Under the pieces are notes generated by a model. The model worked only from the letters and a program-made list of their open reading frames with translations, was not told the DNA's origin and did no database searches. The translations under genes and the position numbers were made by a program. Shown piece by piece: positions 22,170-22,743 of a stretch of DNA of 22,743 nucleotides. Every line of letters starts with the position of its first letter. Position 1 is the stretch's first letter. This DNA comes from a virus: the IMG/VR virus record IMGVR_UViG_3300037674_000148, positions 1-22,743 of that record; one strand, written 5' to 3'.

Positions 22170-22743
22170 TATTTTTCTCCTTTAGAGACTTGTTCCATTG
22201 TATCTACCTGCGCCTCTGGCGAAGATATTATTCCATCGTCAATCTCTTTTTTAATTTGTCTATCTATTTCGTCTATTTCTCTATCTGATTGCTTAAGGAT
22301 ATTCTTTCTTACATATTGAGTACTATAAAACTTACCAATATAATCTCTTACTTCATTAGCAAGTAATAGTCTTTCTTTCATCATTTCAGCATTTTTCAAT
22401 TCTGCAAAGTGTCCATCTTGTAAGAAGTCATATTTAATTCTTTGGTGTAGCATATGCCAATCTTCATCAGCAATAACACCCTTTAAAACTAATTGTGTTT
22501 TCAATAAATCATTAAATACTTCCGTAAATTTCTTACGCAATCTTTGTACAAACTTCGTAAATTTAAGTTCGTCTCTAGTAATTTCAGTACTTCTACCTAA
22601 ATTAAATCCAGAGGATGCTTCTAATCTACTTGAAGGCACGTTTAAACTTCTGTAAAGTTTTGATCTAAAATATTCTATATCAGAAATTTCACCTAAATTT
22701 GCACCACCAGGTAACGTCTCAATAGAGGTACCTCGGCCGCCTT
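22169..22743 (-). CDS. 20: Portal vertex protein gp20, C-terminal part (runs off the window)
   Basis: The frame is open to the right edge of the window, so the 5' part is missing. The visible product starts near GGRGTSIETLPGGANLGEIS (22741 downward), the conserved portal segment of T4-like phages. It continues through IEYFRSKLYRSLNVPSSRLE and LRKKFTEVFNDLLKTQL to an acidic helical tail. An internal GTG at 22639 could be mistaken for the start, but the upstream codons clearly encode portal sequence. gp20 forms the dodecameric portal that begins head assembly and passes DNA. The gp67-like gene follows directly. Confidence 0.93.
   Translation of the reverse strand, partial: GGRGTSIETLPGGANLGEISDIEYFRSKLYRSLNVPSSRLEASSGFNLGRSTEITRDELKFTKFVQRLRKKFTEVFNDLLKTQLVLKGVIADEDWHMLHQRIKYDFLQDGHFAELKNAEMMKERLLLANEVRDYIGKFYSTQYVRKNILKQSDREIDEIDRQIKKEIDDGIISSPEAQVDTMEQVSKGEK

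Noticed and set aside
22169-22639. Stand-alone 156-residue gene starting at GTG 22639
   Set aside because: Codons upstream of the GTG encode conserved portal sequence to the window edge, so this is the end of gene 20.
1-22743. CRISPR array, insertion sequence or integrase site
   Set aside because: No regularly spaced repeats, transposase or recombinase genes, or terminal inverted repeats were seen.

Overview
This AT-rich window is a contiguous piece of a T4-like marine myovirus genome. Every convincing protein gene lies on the minus strand, so transcription runs from high to low coordinates. The gene content fits the cyanophage/pelagiphage branch: T4 morphogenesis genes (20, 67-like, 21, 22, 23), recombination genes (uvsY, uvsW, 46, 47) and late sigma gene 55, together with CobS-like, peptide deformylase, Hsp20 and 2OG-Fe(II) oxygenase genes. 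No photosynthesis genes are present. A ribosomal protein bS21, an IbpA-like Hsp20 and an AapJ-like amino-acid-binding protein point to an alphaproteobacterial host such as SAR11/Pelagibacter. That host assignment is inference.

Right end (22743 down to about 14.5 kb), virion assembly: the end of portal gene 20, a gp67-like core protein, then a tight run of small genes that interrupts the usual T4 order 20-67-68-21. The run holds a membrane coiled-coil protein, two small proteins sharing a DCLK-type domain, an amino-acid-binding lipoprotein between those two, and three further small genes. After it come protease gp21, scaffold gp22, major capsid gp23, a good intrinsic terminator, and a tail-tube-family protein. 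T4-type late promoters (TATAAATA) precede genes 21 and 22.

Middle (about 14.4 to 6.9 kb), recombination and transcription control: uvsY, uvsW, a small Sm-like protein, late sigma factor gp55, then 47 and 46 with a 2OG-Fe(II) oxygenase gene between them, a second oxygenase gene and peptide deformylase. Most of these genes overlap by a few bases. Between gp55 and the Sm-like gene lies the only convincing plus-strand unit: a consensus sigma70 promoter followed within about 50 bases by an intrinsic terminator, which predicts a very short RNA.

Left end (about 6.9 kb to 1), early/accessory genes behind host-type promoters with a TAGGAT -10 box: a small gene plus a DUF4338 (DruA-related) protein, a CobT-like protein with a HEXXH motif and a VWA domain, a CobS/MoxR-like AAA+ ATPase, a small membrane protein, a zinc-ribbon protein, bS21, and Hsp20. 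The roughly 330-base gap between bS21 and Hsp20 is rich in nested inverted repeats and is the best candidate here for an undescribed structured RNA.
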